From Mitsuaria sp. GD03876 (GTDB taxonomy: Bacteria; Pseudomonadota; Gammaproteobacteria; Burkholderiales; Burkholderiaceae_C): a stretch of DNA of 64,000 bases. The stretch lies in NCBI RefSeq assembly GCF_029840635.1, contig NZ_JAOCCU010000031.1, positions 1 through 64,000 on the forward strand. The letters are read 5' to 3'. The first letter of the stretch is position 1. Every line of letters starts with the position of its first letter. Position numbers and translations under genes: made by a program. The notes below the pieces were generated by a model, which worked only from the letters and a program-made list of their open reading frames with translations, ran no database searches and was not told the DNA's origin. Positions 63,299 to 64,000 of this stretch are shown here, piece by piece.

Positions 63299-63769
63299 CT
63301 ACCCCCTCTCCGCAGGCGCCTGCACCAGTTCGATCAGCACGCCCTCCCCCGCGATGGGGAACGCGTCATTGCTCTTGGGGTGGATGAAACAGACGTCATG
63401 CCCCGACGCCCCGCGGCGGATGCCGCCCGGCGCGAAGCGCACCCCCTGCGCCGTCATCCATTCGACGGCCTTGGGCAGGTCGTCGACCCACAGCCCGATG
63501 TGATTCAGCGGCGGCAGGTGCACCGCCGGCGTCTTTTCCGGATCCAGCGGCTGCATCAGGTCGAGTTCCACCCGGCCCGGCCCGTGGCCCAGCTCGCAGA
63601 TGTCCTCGTCGACGTTCTCCCGCTCCGAGCGGAACTGGCCGACCACCGCCAGCCCCAGCACGTCGACCCACAGCCGCCGCAGCGCCGCCTTGTCCGGCCC
63701 GCCGATGGCGACCTGCTGGAGGCCCAGGATCCGGAACGGTCTCGGCGTTCCGCCGCCTTGCGTCGTCAT
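63299..63769 (-). CDS. VOC-superfamily (glyoxalase-like) protein
   Basis: A 156-residue protein with the VOC fold: [68 protein letters not shown] and [10 protein letters not shown]. His/Glu metal ligands appear present (QQVAIGG replaces the first His; HIGL keeps the second). It may act as a lyase or isomerase on a small acid. Convergent with the esterase gene. Confidence 0.8.
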   Translation of the reverse strand: MTTQGGGTPRPFRILGLQQVAIGGPDKAALRRLWVDVLGLAVVGQFRSERENVDEDICELGHGPGRVELDLMQPLDPEKTPAVHLPPLNHIGLWVDDLPKAVEWMTAQGVRFAPGGIRRGASGHDVCFIHPKSNDAFPIAGEGVLIELVQAPAERG

Positions 63770-64000
63770 TCAGAAAACCCCCGGGCCAGTAATTTCCCGT
63801 CAATAACAAACAGCGGCAGTTATACCCGCCAAAACCTCGGCAATCCGGCGCTCGAAAACCCGTGAACTTGTCACGGTGGACACACCGGCCCCCCGGTTCC
63901 ACCGTGCCGGCGCCCCGTACCGAGGCGGTCTTCGTTCACATAGTTCACATCTTGTTGCATTCACCGCCAGCGCGCGAACGCAAGCGGCGCCCCCGCTCAA

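Noticed and set aside
63800-64000. 66-residue minus-strand frame at the right edge
   Set aside because: Composition looks random, no ribosome site, no family resemblance; treated as intergenic.

Overview
The window is GC-rich (about 68-70% outside one island) and densely coded. The T6SS genes, DUF2789, DUF1328 and DUF4142 proteins, NodT/EmrAB efflux genes and many PAS/GAF/REC signalling proteins suggest a betaproteobacterium of the order Burkholderiales, probably Roseateles/Mitsuaria/Rubrivivax-like. That placement rests on protein character only; there is no rRNA or tRNA gene here to confirm it.

Layout. 1-5339 (minus): one end of a type VI secretion cluster, tssA-tssB-tssC-hcp-hcp2-tagJ, running off the left edge. 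5648-7264 (plus): a secreted glycosidase-like lipoprotein and a DUF4142 protein. 7271-8954: a degenerate carbamoyltransferase-like protein divergent from a Crp/Fnr regulator. 8965-14232 (minus): a signalling block with a MEDS-domain protein coupled to a hybrid histidine kinase, then an OmpR-type regulator and a PAS-GAF hybrid kinase. 14443-14673: DUF2789.

15113-27946 is a 12.8-kb integrated element of lower GC, coded entirely on the minus strand: integrase, AlpA-like protein, RepA-like helicase, a membrane/coiled-coil protein, DUF5681 protein, several virion- or ejection-like proteins, and two AT-richer genes at the far end. It lies inside a gene for a seven-transmembrane sensor kinase. The 5' fragment (14746-15126) and 3' fragment (27947-29755) join in frame across a 14-bp repeat with one mismatch. 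No terminase, portal or capsid gene was recognised, so it is either a decayed prophage or a phage satellite. This is the most interesting object in the window.

29892-36033 holds a Cys-rich copper-storage-like protein and a complete type I secretion apparatus (TolC-like, ABC, HlyD) followed by a NarL-type regulator, which may be the partner of the interrupted kinase. 36137-44306 carries an EAL-HDOD protein, envelope and stress genes (OmpA-like, DUF1328, ferritin-like, phospholipase D, AsmA) and a lone receiver. 44450-51516 holds EmrB-EmrA-NodT efflux, a MarR regulator and a divergent ABC exporter. 51580-53260 holds thyA, a small antitoxin-like gene and a zeta-type toxin lacking its P-loop half. 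53306-58405 holds secreted proteins and an AraC/SDR divergent pair. 58571-63769 holds a HEAT-repeat protein, a two-gene HEPN cassette, a CheY-like receiver, an esterase and a VOC protein.

Short repeats and operator-like palindromes worth testing lie at 5535, 7863, 23049-23192, 27781-27840, 30368, 39211, 44307, 49579, 57509, 58411 and 62160.
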